Shown here piece by piece: positions 63,135 to 64,000 of a stretch of DNA of 64,000 bases. Below the pieces are notes generated by a model, which had not been told where the DNA came from, searched no databases, and saw only the letters and a list, made by a program, of their open reading frames with translations. The translations under genes and the position numbers were made by a program. Within the stretch, counting starts at the first letter, position 1; each line of letters begins with the position of its first letter. Source of the DNA: Virgibacillus_N oceani_A (GTDB lineage Bacteria > Bacillota > Bacilli > Bacillales > Amphibacillaceae); NCBI GenBank assembly GCA_041521345.1, contig JBGOHB010000021.1. One strand, 5' to 3'.

Positions 63135-63741
63135 GGTTAGATGGGAGTGGTTTCGTGGGAGTCATGCCATCACTGGATTGGGTTATAGGGTATGAACTCA
63201 GGGGAGCGTTCCCAGTGCTTATAGCCCAATACACCAAACACCAAGACTAAAATTACGGAATATAAACTATTATCTACAGCTCATGAACCCACTAAGCAAA
63301 GCCTTAAGACAGTTGGCCATAGAAGAAGGAGTGCTTCGTCGTTTGGAATAAACTTATTACCTCATCCGTCCTTTCCAGTGGTCTCCGATTGACTCCCCCT
63401 GTAACTTTTAACTCGGCTGAAGTGCCCCCTTTATCGAAGAATGAATAGATAGTCTATTCCGTGATTAAGAGACATAGCCGTTAAACAAGCCAACCAACAA
63501 CCATAGGAATAATTCAATTACTTCGTTAATAGTAGAGATTATCTAGTTAAAAATCCTCCGAGATTTATGATCTGAGAGGATTTTTAACTCTTTCTGGTTT
63601 TCATATTACCCACTCTAATCCTGAATAAGGTAAATAATAAATACCAGTATTTCTAGAACGACAATAGTGAAGATACGTTACGTTCTAATGACGTGAAGCG
63701 TAAAAATTAAAAACGATTATTCAAAACACCTTCTTACCCAC
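63135..63741. other. intergenic region after hydrolase
   Basis: About 600 bases; only the terminator at 63546-63588 is clear. Short stretches around 63140-63240 and 63300-63480 show no recognisable gene. Confidence 0.5.
63546..63588. terminator. strong hairpin terminator
   Basis: GTTAAAAATCCTC pairs with GAGGATTTTTAAC, 13-bp stem with 17-base loop, T-rich in both directions. It is probably the end of the cupin gene (minus) or of a lost gene. Confidence 0.65.
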
Positions 63742-63909
63742 CTATAAACTATCAACCACTATTACTTTTGAATCTATTTCGAAAGGATTTGACACTTTAT
63801 GAGGCACTCCAACCGGGATTATAAATGCATCTCCCTTATCCCATACTGAAACATCTTCACCGAACTCAATTTTAAGGTTCTCACCCAAAAAGGTCAAAAA
63901 TCCCACCAA
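63742..63909 (-). pseudogene. cupin-domain protein, C-terminal fragment
   Basis: Minus-strand frame ending at 63742 reads LKIEFGEDVSVWDKGDAFII and PVGVPHKVSNPF, the second half of a small cupin barrel with the GxxxxxPxGxxH motif and metal His. No start lies before about 63909, where the sequence gives way to insertion-sequence-like DNA. The gene is truncated on its 5' side. Confidence 0.65.
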
Positions 63910-63963
63910 CTAGACTGAACAATTCGTTATAATAGGTATAGAATAACTTGTTGGAGGTTATCC

Positions 63964-64000
63964 CATGTTCAGACCAGGCAAAAAAGATATTCAAAAATCG
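63964..64000 (+). CDS. start of a probable transposase (cut by window edge)
   Basis: TTGGAGG is followed by ATG 63964 and the frame MFRPGKKDIQKS running off the edge. Family cannot be assigned from twelve codons; the position against a truncated cupin gene and the A/T-rich end sequence from about 63895 suggest an insertion sequence, perhaps IS1182- or IS4-like. Confidence 0.4.

Overview
The window looks like chromosomal DNA of a low-GC, spore-former-type Gram-positive bacterium of the Bacillaceae, probably a salt- or alkali-tolerant genus close to Oceanobacillus or Virgibacillus. The grounds are strong GGAGG-type ribosome binding sites with frequent TTG and GTG starts, CcpA (cre) and Zur boxes of Bacillus type, lipoproteins with Bacillus-style lipoboxes, and very acidic secreted enzymes. 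No rRNA or tRNA gene was seen. Most genes lie on the minus strand.

Bases 1-10800 hold a carboxylate catabolism operon read right to left: CoA-transferase scoA and scoB, a TAXI-type TRAP transporter, then 3-hydroxyacyl-CoA dehydrogenase, enoyl-CoA hydratase, acyl-CoA dehydrogenase and thiolase, followed by a 2-hydroxyacid dehydrogenase. An IscB-type RNA-guided nuclease gene with its upstream omega-RNA (HEARO) region sits between scoA and scoB. Bases 11000-18700 carry a nitroreductase, a second 2-hydroxyacid dehydrogenase, a second TAXI binding protein next to a thiamine-diphosphate enzyme, an IlvD/Edd-type dehydratase and a thioesterase. A shared 21-bp palindrome precedes both scoA and the second TAXI gene.

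Bases 19000-23500 encode a tripartite tricarboxylate transporter with two paralogous binding proteins. Bases 24300-28940 are a pseudouridine-use locus (nupC-like transporter, psuK, psuG, LacI-type regulator with operator and promoter). Bases 29350-34520 form an operon for an unknown amino acid: racemase, permease, and an HcnABC-like oxidase with a separate BFD iron-sulfur protein. Gene decay follows: an internally deleted M20 peptidase and a dinB pseudogene. Around them are a large secreted M14 carboxypeptidase and a Zur-controlled ZnuA-like zinc lipoprotein with a His-rich tandem repeat and a duplicated domain.

Bases 41900-53500 are a peptide-uptake operon: ROK regulator, asparaginase, DppEBCDF-type transporter, leucyl aminopeptidase, CutC, ROK kinase, ending in a broken NagB/UDP-glucose dehydrogenase chimera. 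This suggests scavenging of sugar-linked peptides (inference). Bases 54000-64000 hold a secreted amidase sharing a C-terminal FIMAH-like domain with the M14 enzyme, fragments of a macro-domain gene, an acyltransferase/zinc-ribbon membrane protein pair, an Rrf2-controlled redox cluster with a frameshifted flavoprotein, an alpha/beta hydrolase, and a cupin gene apparently cut by an insertion sequence at the right edge.

The most unexpected signal is a pair of matching operator arrays, upstream of the acyltransferase operon and upstream of the hydrolase. Each has four direct repeats of the GGTAAA type spaced 22-22-21 bp, followed at the same offset by the same nine bases. The two loci, 3 kb apart and oppositely oriented, therefore look like one regulon and probably one pathway.
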